Shown: positions 35,864-44,425, numbered from the stretch's first letter. The stretch: DNA of 64,000 nucleotides from Fuscovulum ytuae (GCF_029953595.1 NZ_CP124535.1:2587001-2651000), one strand, 5' to 3'. The notes: a model not told the origin generated them from the letters alone. Program-made: numbers and translations.

Positions 35864-36699
35864 TTGACGGCTCCGGCTGTGATGCCGCGGATAAGCTGGC
35901 GCGAGAAGATCAGATACAGCACCAGCACCGGGACGATGGCGAGGGAGAGGGCAGCAAGGACGGCGTTCCAATTGGTGACGAACTGGCCGATGAAGACCTG
36001 TGACCCTAGGGTGATGGTCTTGGTCTCCTCAGATGGCGCAAGGATCAGAGGGAACCAAAGGTCATTCCAGATCGGGATCATGGTGAAGACGGCGACGGTC
36101 GCCATGGCAGGCCGGACAAGCGGCAGGACGAGGGTAAAGAAGATGCGGTATTCCGACAGGCCGTCGATCCGCCCCGCATTCTTTAGGTCATCGGAAACGG
36201 AGCGCATGAATTCCGACAGGATGAAGACGGCCAGCGGCAGGCCTTGGGCGGTGTAGACAAGGATGAGGGCGGTTAAAGTATTCACTAAACCAGCCGAAAC
36301 CATCATCTCAAGGATCGCCACCGTGCCAAGGCGAATGGGGATCATGATGCCCAGCGCGAGGTAGAGGCCCATCAGTAGATTGCCGCGGAACCGGTATTCC
36401 GACAGGGCAAAGGCCGCCATCGCCCCGAAGAGCAGGACGAAAAACAGGCTGGCGACCGTGACGGTCATCGAGTTGAGAAAATATTGGAAGAAGTCCCCCT
36501 GCTGCAGCACCGTGGTGTAACCGACAAGGTCCCAGTTCCCCGGCATCGGCGGCATCAAGGGTTCGGCAAAGATGGCGCGGCGGGATTTGAAGCTGTTGAT
36601 GACAATGACGAAGACGGGGAAGAGGGCGATGAGGGTGTAGGTCAGCAGGATCGCATGAGCGGCGATGTTGCGTCCGGTGTGGCTGCGGGTTCTGGACAT
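35860..36699 (-). CDS. Sugar ABC transporter permease (MalG family)
   Basis: Second permease of the CUT1-type importer. The 279-residue protein has six transmembrane segments (AILLTYTLIALFPVFVIVIN near the N-terminus) and the EAA loop VSDDLKNAGRIDGLSEYRIF (about 185-204), in which the usual Glu-Ala-Ala is drifted. I use the ATG at 36699 (MSRTRSHTGRN), 10 bases after the upstream permease. Its stop overlaps the oxidoreductase start. Function is inferred from the family and from the complete set of ABC components around it. Confidence 0.92.
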   Translation of the reverse strand: MSRTRSHTGRNIAAHAILLTYTLIALFPVFVIVINSFKSRRAIFAEPLMPPMPGNWDLVGYTTVLQQGDFFQYFLNSMTVTVASLFFVLLFGAMAAFALSEYRFRGNLLMGLYLALGIMIPIRLGTVAILEMMVSAGLVNTLTALILVYTAQGLPLAVFILSEFMRSVSDDLKNAGRIDGLSEYRIFFTLVLPLVRPAMATVAVFTMIPIWNDLWFPLILAPSEETKTITLGSQVFIGQFVTNWNAVLAALSLAIVPVLVLYLIFSRQLIRGITAGAVK

Positions 36700-36709
36700 G
36701 GCGGCCCCC

Positions 36710-37627
36710 TTAGAACTGATAGCGGCGCAGCCGCGTCTGGATGCCGAAAAGGTAGATGCAGACACCCAAGAGGATGATGCCGAACATGGCCGTGGCGATG
36801 GCCGATCCCATATAGGGATCGCCAAGTTGCAACTGGAAACCAAAGAAGGTGCGGTAGAGGAAAGTGCCCAGGATATCCGTGCTGAAATCCGGCCCTGCCA
36901 GCGCACCTTGGGCCACATAGATCAGGTCGAAGGCGTTGAAATTGCCCACGAAGGTGAGGATGGAAATGATCCCGATCGACGGCAGGATGAGCGGCAGCTT
37001 GATCTTCCAGAACTGCGCCCAGCCGGTGAGGCCGTCCATTTCCGCCGCCTCGATCACGTCGTCGGGGATGGACAGGAGGGCGGCGTAGATCAGCATCATG
37101 GGGATGCCCACGAATTGCCAGACGGAGATCAGGGCAAGGGTGGTCAGGGCGTATTCCTCGCGCCCCAGCCATGGAGCGAAGAGGAATTTCAGGCCCACAG
37201 CATCGAGCATGCCGGGCGCGATGCCCCAAATGGGCGACAGGATCAGTTTCCAGACAAAACCCACTATGACAAAGGACAGGATCGTGGGGATAAAGATTGC
37301 GGTGCGGTAGAAGGCCGCCATCCGCAGGCGCGGCGATGAGAGGAGTGCCGCCAACAGGATGCCGATGGGGTTCTGGACCAGCATGTGAATGACGAAGAAC
37401 CAGCAATTGTTCCAGAGTGCGTTCCAGAAGGCACCAGACCAGCGCGGATCCCCGAAAAGCGTCACGAAATTGGCCAAACCGACGAAAATACGGCTCTGAC
37501 CTTCCGCGTTGTAAAGGGACAGGTTCAGCGTCCCGAAAAGCGGGATGATCATGATCGCGGTATAGACCAGCACGGCGGGTGCAAGGAATACGCCGATATG
37601 CCAGCGGAAAGGCTTCCGTCGCGCCAT
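36710..37627 (-). CDS. Sugar ABC transporter permease (MalF/UgpA family)
   Basis: First permease of the same importer. The 305-residue protein has six hydrophobic segments (VFLAPAVLVYTAIMIIPLFG, about 13-32) and the EAA loop IPDDVIEAAEMDGLTGWAQF (about 186-205), which docks the ATPase. It follows the binding-protein gene after 83 bases that contain a GC-rich hairpin, and precedes the MalG-like permease by 10 bases. Confidence 0.93.
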   Translation of the reverse strand: MARRKPFRWHIGVFLAPAVLVYTAIMIIPLFGTLNLSLYNAEGQSRIFVGLANFVTLFGDPRWSGAFWNALWNNCWFFVIHMLVQNPIGILLAALLSSPRLRMAAFYRTAIFIPTILSFVIVGFVWKLILSPIWGIAPGMLDAVGLKFLFAPWLGREEYALTTLALISVWQFVGIPMMLIYAALLSIPDDVIEAAEMDGLTGWAQFWKIKLPLILPSIGIISILTFVGNFNAFDLIYVAQGALAGPDFSTDILGTFLYRTFFGFQLQLGDPYMGSAIATAMFGIILLGVCIYLFGIQTRLRRYQF

Positions 37628-37666
37628 GACGCCCTCATTTTCTGAATGAAAATATCCTTGGGGGGT

Positions 37667-37689
37667 CCGGGGGGCGGAAAGCCCCCCGG
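37667..37689. promoter_or_regulatory. GC hairpin between binding-protein and permease genes
   Basis: CCGGGGGGC and GCCCCCCGG form a perfect 9-bp stem with loop GGAAA. Such hairpins after a solute-binding gene usually protect its 3' end and reduce expression of the permeases. The flanking AAAATATCCTTGGGGGG is, from memory, a recurring intergenic string in Rhodobacteraceae. Confidence 0.6.
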
Positions 37690-37710
37690 TCCTTTAGGTT
37701 CAGACCGCGC

Positions 37711-38961
37711 TTACTGCTGCGGTGCGTACCAGCTTGCCAGACCGTCCTGCAGACGCTTGCCCGCATCTGCCGGGGCTTCGCTGCCGCGGATCACGTTGGC
37801 CGAGGCATTCCAGGTTTCGTTTTCCAGGTTCGGCGTACCGCGCGACAGGATCTGATAGGTGGACCGGATCGTCGATTGGCACTTGCCGCGCCAGGACACG
37901 AATTCCTGCGCCAGCGGATCCTGCATTTCCACCGGGGTGGAGTTCAGGCTGAAGAAGCCCGGTAGGGCATTGGCATAAAGCGCCGCGAATTCCGGGCTGC
38001 CGACCCATTCAAGGAAGGTCTTGGCCGCCTCGGCATTGGGCGACTTGGCGTTCATGCCGATGGCAATATCGGTGTGGTCCGAGATATAGCAAGTGTCACC
38101 CGCCGCGGCGACCGGGGGCGGGAAGGCACCCATGGCAAAGCCTGCCTGCGCGTTGAAGCCCGAGATTTCCCAGCTCCCTGCCGGATAGATGGCGGCACGG
38201 CCAAGGGTAAAGAGGTTCTGGCTGTCAGGGTAGGTTTGCGCCTCGAACCCGTCGCCCAGATAATCCTTCCAGCGGGCGAGTTCTTCGAACGGGGCGACCC
38301 ATTGCGCATCGGTCAGCTTCTGTTCGCCCGCGATCAGGGCGAGGCGGCCTTCTTCGCCTTTCCAGTAGTTCGGGCCGATATTGTTATAGCCCATGGTCGC
38401 GGCTTCCCACTGGTCGTTGGTGCCCATCGCCATCGGGATATAGGTGCCGTCAGCCTTGATCGTGTCGAGCGCGGCGAAGAATTCGTCACGGGTGGTAGGG
38501 ACGGCGATGCCAAGGGCATCAAAGGCGTCCTTGTTGTAGATGAAACCGTGGATGACCGAGGCCATGGGCACGCAGAAGGTCGCCGCGCCGTCATCCGTCT
38601 GCCATGCCGATTTCGCAACGGGCGAGAAATTCGCCATCGAGGCAAGCCCAGAGAGATCGGCCAGATGGCCCTGATTATACAGTTCCAGCGAAGCGTCGAA
38701 GGGACGGCAGGTGATCAGATCACCGGCGCTGCCTGCCGCAAGTTTAGAGTTGAGCGCAGCGTTGTATTCGGCGGGCGCGGTGGGGGCGAAGACGACTTTG
38801 ATGCCGGGATTCTGCGCCTCAAACGCCGGGATGATGCTGTTTTGCCAGATGGTCAGGTCATCGTTGCGCCAGCTTTCGATCGTCAGCGTCACGTCCTGCG
38901 CCGAGGCTGCACCGCCGAGAAGCGTGCTGGCGAGGAGGGCGAAGCGGAAGGTCTTTGTCAT
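37711..38961 (-). CDS. Sugar ABC transporter substrate-binding protein
   Basis: Periplasmic binding protein of family 1 (MalE/UgpB-like). The 416-residue product has a signal peptide (about 1-21, ending GGAASA, then QDVTLTIESWRNDD). Family features include IIPAFEAQNPGIKVVFAPT (about 42), FDALGIAVPTTRDEFFAAL (about 150) and a Trp-rich C-terminal lobe. Transcribed right after murQ (23-base gap) and before two permeases, it likely binds an amino sugar or a peptidoglycan-derived saccharide; the sequence alone does not show which. Confidence 0.92.
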   Translation of the reverse strand: MTKTFRFALLASTLLGGAASAQDVTLTIESWRNDDLTIWQNSIIPAFEAQNPGIKVVFAPTAPAEYNAALNSKLAAGSAGDLITCRPFDASLELYNQGHLADLSGLASMANFSPVAKSAWQTDDGAATFCVPMASVIHGFIYNKDAFDALGIAVPTTRDEFFAALDTIKADGTYIPMAMGTNDQWEAATMGYNNIGPNYWKGEEGRLALIAGEQKLTDAQWVAPFEELARWKDYLGDGFEAQTYPDSQNLFTLGRAAIYPAGSWEISGFNAQAGFAMGAFPPPVAAAGDTCYISDHTDIAIGMNAKSPNAEAAKTFLEWVGSPEFAALYANALPGFFSLNSTPVEMQDPLAQEFVSWRGKCQSTIRSTYQILSRGTPNLENETWNASANVIRGSEAPADAGKRLQDGLASWYAPQQ

Positions 38962-38984
38962 TGAATATCTCCCTATTGGTGGCC

Positions 38985-39878
38985 TTATGCGTTCAAAGCG
39001 GCGAGGGCCGGGCCGAGTGCCCCGTCGCTGTCCCTTAGCAATGCCTCGGCCTGTTCGGGCGAGGACCCGGCCGCCATTAGAACAGCCGGTTTCACGGCGC
39101 CGCCCGTCTGGGACAGCGCGTGTTTCGCAGTTTCCATGTCACGCCCAGAAAGGCCCGCCACGATGCGGGCAGCGCGTTCGATGAGCTTGGCGTTATCGGC
39201 GACGACATTGACCATATAGCCGTCATGGACATGGCCAAGCAGGATGCCCAGACGGACCGACAGCATATTGAGCGCGACCTTCTGCGCCGTGGCAGCACCC
39301 ATGCGGGTGGAGCCATTCACAACCTCGGGCCCTGTGTCGAGAAGGATGGAAATGTGGCTCTGTTCAAGCAGTTTTGACCCGGCAACATTGGCAATACCCA
39401 CGACGGTTAAGCCGTGGGCGCGAGCAAGATTGACGAGTGCAAGTGTGTAGGGCGTGCTGCCAGACGCCGAAAGACAAAGGATTGTGTCGCCCTGTGCAAG
39501 GCCCGCGCGGTGGAAATCGGCCTCGGCCAATGCAGGGTCATCTTCGACGCCGCCTGTCATATGAAGGAGGGCCGCTGTGCCGCCTGCGAAGAGGATCGGG
39601 GTGCTGGCGGGCGAGATCCCGAAGGTTCCGGCCAGTTCCAACGCATCGGCCAGCGCCATAAGACCCGAGGACCCTGCCCCTGCATAGGCCAGCTTGCCGC
39701 CGGCGCGCAGGCTGCCCGCCGCAGCGGTGGCCGCAAGGTCAATCATCGGGATGGCAGGGCGCACCGCGGCCAGCGCGGCAAGCTGTGCATCCAGCAGATG
39801 CGACAGGGCGGTCGGCCCCGGAAGGGCATGCAGCCCTGCCGAATGGGGATGACGTGCCTCTGTCGGGCGTTCGGCCAT
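38985..39878 (-). CDS. murQ: Divergent N-acetylmuramic acid 6-phosphate etherase (MurQ family)
   Basis: MurQ splits the lactyl ether of MurNAc-6-phosphate to give GlcNAc-6-phosphate and lactate. The 297-residue SIS-domain protein aligns with E. coli MurQ through GAGSSGLMALADALELAGTFG-type sequence. Both catalytic Glu positions are kept: DALE for DASE, and GGVEDD for EGAED. GPEVVNGSTRMGAATAQKVA is also kept. Two Arg residues of the usual GTSGR and ASGRTPY motifs are replaced (SSGLM, ASGSTPY), so the substrate may differ. The ATG at 39878 has GAAGGGA upstream. It is the first gene of the leftward transporter operon and is divergent from the kinase gene. Confidence 0.83.
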   Translation of the reverse strand: MAERPTEARHPHSAGLHALPGPTALSHLLDAQLAALAAVRPAIPMIDLAATAAAGSLRAGGKLAYAGAGSSGLMALADALELAGTFGISPASTPILFAGGTAALLHMTGGVEDDPALAEADFHRAGLAQGDTILCLSASGSTPYTLALVNLARAHGLTVVGIANVAGSKLLEQSHISILLDTGPEVVNGSTRMGAATAQKVALNMLSVRLGILLGHVHDGYMVNVVADNAKLIERAARIVAGLSGRDMETAKHALSQTGGAVKPAVLMAAGSSPEQAEALLRDSDGALGPALAALNA

Positions 39879-39905
39879 GTGATTCCCTTCCTGTTTCCCT
39901 GACAA

Positions 39906-39924
39906 TGCCAAAATAATACCAATT
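39906..39924 (-). promoter_or_regulatory. Candidate operator copy 1, murQ side
   Basis: On the minus strand this reads AATTGGTATTATTTTGGCA, 27 bases before the murQ ATG. It matches the copy at 39992-40010 at 16 of 19 positions but points the opposite way. Each copy contains a TTGG half-site repeated 11 bases apart. It is a likely binding site of the GntR regulator encoded at 40862. Confidence 0.6.
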
Positions 39925-39991
39925 GTAAAGCCTCTTGTCGTTTTGCAGGTGCAGCATGGGTTTTACGCCGCTTTTCGCAAAGGTTCTTTCC

Positions 39992-40010
39992 ATTTGGTAT
40001 TGTTTTGGTA
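39992..40010 (+). promoter_or_regulatory. Candidate operator copy 2, kinase side
   Basis: ATTTGGTATTGTTTTGGTA lies 24 bases before the kinase ATG at 40035 and mirrors the element on the murQ side. The symmetric placement in a divergent promoter region implies one regulator controlling both operons. Confidence 0.6.
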
Positions 40011-40034
40011 TCTTTGCGCCAGAGAGGATTCGTC

Positions 40035-40862
40035 ATGCAGCTTTTCTTGGGCATCGATGGGGGCGGAACGGGATGCCGCGCGGCGGTGGCGGATGTTGCG
40101 GGCCATGTGCTGGGCCGGGGCGCGGCGGGGCCTGCCAATATTGCGTCGGACCCGGATAAGGCGGCGGAAAACATCCTTGCGGCCGCAGGAGAGGCTTTGG
40201 CAGCGGCTGGGGGCGGCGCGGTGGCGGCGGCAGGTCTGGGATTGGCTGGGGCCAATGCGGCAGGTGCGACGGAACGGCTGCGCGAGGCCCTGCCTTGGCC
40301 GCGCGTCGCCGTTGTGACCGATGGAATCACGGCGGTGAAGGGGGCCTTGGGGCCCGATGACGGCGTCGTGGTCGCGCTGGGCACCGGATCGGTCTTTGCG
40401 GTGCAGCGGGCGGGCATGATCCGCCAGATCGGCGGGCGCGGCTTGGTTCTGGGGGATGAGGCGAGCGGGGCTTGGATCGGGCGCACGGTGCTGGCGCGTG
40501 CCCTGCGGGCTGTGGATGGATTTTCCGATATGACGCCCCTCTTGGCCGGCCTGTTGGACGAAATGGGCGGACCGGATGGCATTGTGGCCTTTTCCCTGCG
40601 CGCGCGGCCTGCGGATTTCGCCACATTGGCGCCAAGGGTGGTGACGAGCGGTGATCCCGCAGCCGTTGCGGTGATGATGCAGGCCGAGGCGGATGTGGCC
40701 GAGGCGGTGGCGTTGTTGCGGGCGAGTGATGACCTGCCTGTGGTCTTTTTGGGCGGGTTAGGGACTGCTTTTGCCAAGAGAATGGCAGAGCGGTTCGCGA
40801 TTTGCGCGGCGCGGGGAACCGCGTTGGACGGGGCGTTGTTGCTGGCGCGCGAGGCGGCGTGA
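40035..40862 (+). CDS. BadF/BadG-family amino-sugar kinase (NagK/MurK-like)
   Basis: Probable ATP-dependent kinase for N-acetylglucosamine and/or N-acetylmuramic acid. The 275-residue protein has the ASKHA phosphate loops FLGIDGGGTGCRAAVADV (about 3-20) and VVALGTGSVFAVQRAG (about 110). GGRGLVLGDEASGAWIG (about 137) is typical of GlcNAc-kinase-like BadF proteins. The ATG at 40035 has AGAGAGGA upstream. It starts the rightward operon, and its stop overlaps the GntR start by one base (TGATG). Clostridial MurK, which phosphorylates both sugars, belongs to this family, and the murQ next door supports MurNAc use. Confidence 0.85.
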   Translation: MQLFLGIDGGGTGCRAAVADVAGHVLGRGAAGPANIASDPDKAAENILAAAGEALAAAGGGAVAAAGLGLAGANAAGATERLREALPWPRVAVVTDGITAVKGALGPDDGVVVALGTGSVFAVQRAGMIRQIGGRGLVLGDEASGAWIGRTVLARALRAVDGFSDMTPLLAGLLDEMGGPDGIVAFSLRARPADFATLAPRVVTSGDPAAVAVMMQAEADVAEAVALLRASDDLPVVFLGGLGTAFAKRMAERFAICAARGTALDGALLLAREAA

Positions 40863-41632
40863 TGGAGGGGATCTTTTCGCCGGAGGGGTTCGAAGAGATC
40901 GGCGGCGGGCCGCTTTATCTGCAATTGCAACGACGGATTGGCGAGGCCATTGCGGCAGGTCGGTTGCGGCCCGGTGACAGCCTGCCACCGGAGCGGGACA
41001 TGGCGACGATGACGGGATTGAGCCGGGTGACCGTGCGCAAGGCCGTGGAGGGTTTGGTCGCGGCGGGCCAATTGGTGCAAAAGCGGGGATCGGGGACCTT
41101 TGTCGCGGCGCGGGTGGAGCGGTTGGAACAGGCGCTGAGCCTGCTGACAAGCTTTACCGAAGACATGGCGCGGCGGGGCAAGAGCGTGGAGTCCGTCTGG
41201 CTGGCGCGGGGGTTGCATGCACCCGCGCCGGAAGAGGTGATGGCGCTTGGCCTTGGGGCGGGGGATCGCGTGGCGCGGCTGGAACGCGTACGGCGGTCGG
41301 ATGGGGTGCCATTGGCGATTGAGCGGGCCTCGCTTTCGGCGGGGGTTCTGCCAGAGCCCGAGGCGGTTGAGGCATCGCTTTATGCGGTGCTGGAGGCCCG
41401 AGGGATGCGGCCGGTGCGGGCAGTGCAGCGGATTTCGGCGGCCAATCTGGGTGCGCGGGATGCAGAGTTGTTGGACGTGCCAGCCGGGGCGGCGGGGTTG
41501 CGGATCGAACGGATCGGCTATTTGCCGGACGGGCGGGTGGTTGAATTCACACGGTCGCTTTATCGCGGCGATGCCTATGACTTCGCGGTGGAACTTAAAC
41601 TTTCGCCTGAAGCGGAAAGGATTGGACGATGA
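40862..41632 (+). CDS. GntR/HutC-family regulator with UTRA domain
   Basis: Transcriptional regulator of 256 residues. The winged helix (about 15-80) includes RLRPGDSLPPERDMA and LSRVTVRKAVEGL. The UTRA effector domain (about 95-250) includes VARLERVRRSDGVPLAIERA and ends VVEFTRSLYRGDAYDFAVEL, as in NagR/YvoA/DasR, which respond to GlcNAc-6P or GlcN-6P. Embedded between the kinase and the deaminase genes, it most likely represses both divergent operons by binding the inverted 19-base elements near 39.9-40.0 kb. Confidence 0.92.
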   Translation: MEGIFSPEGFEEIGGGPLYLQLQRRIGEAIAAGRLRPGDSLPPERDMATMTGLSRVTVRKAVEGLVAAGQLVQKRGSGTFVAARVERLEQALSLLTSFTEDMARRGKSVESVWLARGLHAPAPEEVMALGLGAGDRVARLERVRRSDGVPLAIERASLSAGVLPEPEAVEASLYAVLEARGMRPVRAVQRISAANLGARDAELLDVPAGAAGLRIERIGYLPDGRVVEFTRSLYRGDAYDFAVELKLSPEAERIGR

Positions 41633-42651
41633 GCAGCCACATGGCGCGTGAGGTGCGCGAGATTCCGCAGGTTTCGAGACGTTTTTTATTGGAATCGCGG
41701 GATGCTTTGACCGCGGCAGCGGCAGCGATGCGGAGGGTTGATCCGGGGCTGATCGTGACGGTGGCGCGTGGGTCTTCGGACCATGCAGCGACCTATCTGA
41801 AATATGCGGTGGAATTGCTGGCGGGGGTGCCGGTGGCATCCGTCGGGCCATCGGTGGCATCGGTTTATGGGCGGCCCTTGCGGTTGGAAGGTGCGGCCTG
41901 CGTGGGAATTTCGCAGTCGGGGCGCAGTCCGGATATCGTGGAAATGATGCGAGCGGCGGGCGCGGGCGGTGCGCTGACCGTGGCGATCACCAATTTTGAC
42001 GATAGCCCCATGGCGCAGGCGTCGGCGCATTGCCTGCCGCTTCGGGCGGGGGTGGAGCAATCGGTGGCGGCGACGAAAACCTTTGTCACCTCGTGTCTGG
42101 CGGGATTGGCGCTGCTCGCGGAGTGGCGGCAGGATGGGCCACTTTTGGCAGCAATAGAGACGATTCCAGAGGCATTTGAGGCGGCGTTGGCCTTGGATTG
42201 GTCGCCGCTGGCGGCGCGGATGTCGCGGGCGCAATCGGGGTTTGTGCTGGGGCGCGGGCCTGCTTTTGCAATTGCCAATGAATCGGCGCTGAAATTGAAG
42301 GAAACCTGTGGGTTGCATGCCGAGGCTTATTCGGCGGCTGAAGTTCTGCATGGGCCAGCAGCGATCGTGCAGGCGCAGTTCCCGGTGCTGGCGCTGGCGG
42401 TGGAGGATGCCGCGCAGGCGGGGGTGGTGCAGACAGCAGAGCGTCTGGCGGCGCAGGGGGCGGATGTCTTTGTGACAGGCGCGGCGGCAAAGGGATGCGT
42501 GACGCTGCCATCGGTGGCGGGGCTGCATCCTTTGGTGGCACCATTGGTGCTGGCCGTTGGGTTCTATGGCTTTGTAGAGGCCTTGGCACGGCGCCGTGGG
42601 TTTGATCCAGATACGCCGCCCTATTTGCGCAAGGTGACGGAGACGGTGTGA
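41629..42651 (+). CDS. SIS-domain glucosamine-6-phosphate deaminase (NagB-II/AgaS-like)
   Basis: Double-SIS protein of 340 residues resembling the isomerase half of GlmS. It has VARGSSDHAATYLKYAVE (about 45), the phosphate-sugar loop GISQSGRSPDIVEMM (about 88) and EQSVAATKTFVTSC (about 143). The second domain has LGRGPAFAIANESALKLKE followed by CGLHAEAYSAAEVLHGP. It lacks the GlmS glutaminase domain, so it should act in the catabolic direction, GlcN-6P to fructose-6P plus ammonia. It overlaps the regulator stop by four bases and abuts nagA. Confidence 0.88.
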   Translation: MSSHMAREVREIPQVSRRFLLESRDALTAAAAAMRRVDPGLIVTVARGSSDHAATYLKYAVELLAGVPVASVGPSVASVYGRPLRLEGAACVGISQSGRSPDIVEMMRAAGAGGALTVAITNFDDSPMAQASAHCLPLRAGVEQSVAATKTFVTSCLAGLALLAEWRQDGPLLAAIETIPEAFEAALALDWSPLAARMSRAQSGFVLGRGPAFAIANESALKLKETCGLHAEAYSAAEVLHGPAAIVQAQFPVLALAVEDAAQAGVVQTAERLAAQGADVFVTGAAAKGCVTLPSVAGLHPLVAPLVLAVGFYGFVEALARRRGFDPDTPPYLRKVTETV

Positions 42652-43769
42652 TGGGGCGGGTTTCCTTCACCGGGGCGCAGGTTTTTGACGGGGCGCAGTT
42701 CCGTGAGGGAGCGCTGGTGGTTGAGGACGGCCGGGTGATCGGCATTGGCGCGCCGGATGGGCAGGTCGTCGATCTGCAAGGAGGGGTTCTGGCCCCCGGA
42801 TTTCTGGACCTTCAGGTGAATGGGTCGGGCGGTGTGGCCATTGATAACTCCACTGATTTGGCGTTGTTAGAGACAGTTTGTGATGTTCAGGCGCGGTTGG
42901 GGGCAACGGGGTGCCTGCCCACGCTGATCACCGATACTTTCGATGCCACGGCGCGGGTGGTGCAGGCGGGGATTGCGGCGACCAAGGCGCAGGTGCCGGG
43001 GTTTCTGGGCCTGCATCTGGAGGGGCCGCATCTCGACCCGCGCCGGAAAGGGGCGCATGACGCGGGACTGATCCGGCCGATGGCGGGGCGGGACCTTGAC
43101 CTGATCCTGGAGGCCGCGTCGGAATTGCCTGCGTTGATGGTCACGGTGGCACCTGAGTCCGTGAGCCTTGAACAGATCAGGGCGATGGCGGCGGCAGGTG
43201 TTGTGGTTTCGCTGGGCCATACGGATTGCAGCGCCGAAGTGGCGCGGGCAGCGATGGCGGCGGGGGCGCGATGTGCCACGCATCTGTTCAATGCGATGAG
43301 CCAGTTGGGAAACCGCGAACCGGGGATGGTGGGGGCGGTGCTGGGATCGGGCGGATTTGCCGGGCTGATCGCAGATGGGGTGCATGTTGACCCTCTGACC
43401 CTGCGGGTGGCGCTGGCGGCGAAGCGCGAGGGGATTTTCCTTGTATCCGACTGTATGGCACTGGCAGGGACGGATCGGAGCGAGTTCTTTCTTGGTGGCA
43501 GGCGGATTCTGCGGAAACAGGGTCGATTGACGCTGGAGGACGGGACCTTGGCGGGGGCCGATCTGACGCTGCCGCGGGCGGTGCGGGTTCTGGTGGAAGA
43601 GGTGGGTATTTCGGCGGAGCGGGCGCTTGCAATGGCCTCTTCCCTTCCCGCGGCGGTGATTGGGCGGGGCGATCTGGGGCATCTGCGCCCCGGCGCGCGG
43701 GCCGATCTGGTGTATCTGGGGGCAGATTGGGGTCTGCGGGGCGTGTGGCGGGGCGGGGTCAGCCTGTGA
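42651..43769 (+). CDS. nagA: N-acetylglucosamine-6-phosphate deacetylase
   Basis: Amidohydrolase that removes acetate from GlcNAc-6P, feeding the deaminase encoded just upstream. The 372-residue protein shows LAPGFLDLQVNGSGG (about 45-60), the metal ligand motif HLEGPHLDPRRKGAHD (about 122), LGHTDCSAEVA (about 186), THLFNAMSQLGNREPG (about 208) and the catalytic Asp in LVSDCMALAGT (about 267). The start overlaps the deaminase stop (TGATG). Its 3' end overlaps the convergent TetR gene by 11 bases, so the operon ends here. Confidence 0.95.
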   Translation: MGRVSFTGAQVFDGAQFREGALVVEDGRVIGIGAPDGQVVDLQGGVLAPGFLDLQVNGSGGVAIDNSTDLALLETVCDVQARLGATGCLPTLITDTFDATARVVQAGIAATKAQVPGFLGLHLEGPHLDPRRKGAHDAGLIRPMAGRDLDLILEAASELPALMVTVAPESVSLEQIRAMAAAGVVVSLGHTDCSAEVARAAMAAGARCATHLFNAMSQLGNREPGMVGAVLGSGGFAGLIADGVHVDPLTLRVALAAKREGIFLVSDCMALAGTDRSEFFLGGRRILRKQGRLTLEDGTLAGADLTLPRAVRVLVEEVGISAERALAMASSLPAAVIGRGDLGHLRPGARADLVYLGADWGLRGVWRGGVSL

Positions 43770-44388
43770 AACCGTGCCGCGCGTGAAAGCGCGCGAGTTC
43801 GCGGGGGCTGGGCGCGGCGTCGGTGAAGAGTTCGACATATGAGGGGATTCGCGCCATGCGAGTGGCCAGCGATTCCGTGACCTGCATGGAGATATAGCCG
43901 ATCTGGGTGAGGTAGACGGCGCGGGCGCGGGTGTCCGCCTCAACCCCCGTGACGCCCCAGCGATGGTAGAGCGCAGTGAGGGCGGCGATGCGGGTGTCGT
44001 CTTCGGCATGAAGGCGCGCCGTAATTGTGGCGTCTTGCAACGCCCAAGCGCGGACGGCGTGTTCGAGGCGGCTGTCAAAGGCGGTATCGATCAGGAAGCA
44101 GGAGATGACGTTGAGCATCGCTTCGGCCCGGCTTTCGGCATATTCGGCGCAGGCGGCGGTAAGGCTTGTGGTGGTGCGGGTGACCCAAGCGTCGCCCAGC
44201 GCTGCAAGCAACGTGTCGCGGTCGGTGAAGTGCCAGTAGAAGCTGGTGCGCGCGATCTTTAGGCGTTTGGCGAGGGGCTGGATGCGAACGGCGTCAATGC
44301 CTCCTTCGACGAGCAATGTGAGGGCGGCATCGAGCCAAACCTCGCGCGAGCCGCGCCAGCCGGTTTCTTGGGGAAGATCGTCGATCAT
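43759..44388 (-). CDS. TetR-family regulator
   Basis: Repressor-like protein of 209 residues. The N-terminal helix-turn-helix is at about 20-60 (GGIDAVRIQPLAKRLKIA, then TSFYWHFTDRDTLLAAL), and the C-terminal ligand domain is unrecognised. I choose the ATG at 44388 (MIDDLPQETGW) because upstream codons lie within a gene-free promoter region. It is divergent from the flavoenzyme gene, and a 9-base inverted repeat lies between them, so it probably controls that gene and itself. The inducer is unknown. Confidence 0.88.
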   Translation of the reverse strand: MIDDLPQETGWRGSREVWLDAALTLLVEGGIDAVRIQPLAKRLKIARTSFYWHFTDRDTLLAALGDAWVTRTTTSLTAACAEYAESRAEAMLNVISCFLIDTAFDSRLEHAVRAWALQDATITARLHAEDDTRIAALTALYHRWGVTGVEADTRARAVYLTQIGYISMQVTESLATRMARIPSYVELFTDAAPSPRELARFHARHGFTG

Positions 44389-44425
44389 GGGGAAAGGGTA
44401 GCGGGGCGGGGGTGGCGTCGCAAGG

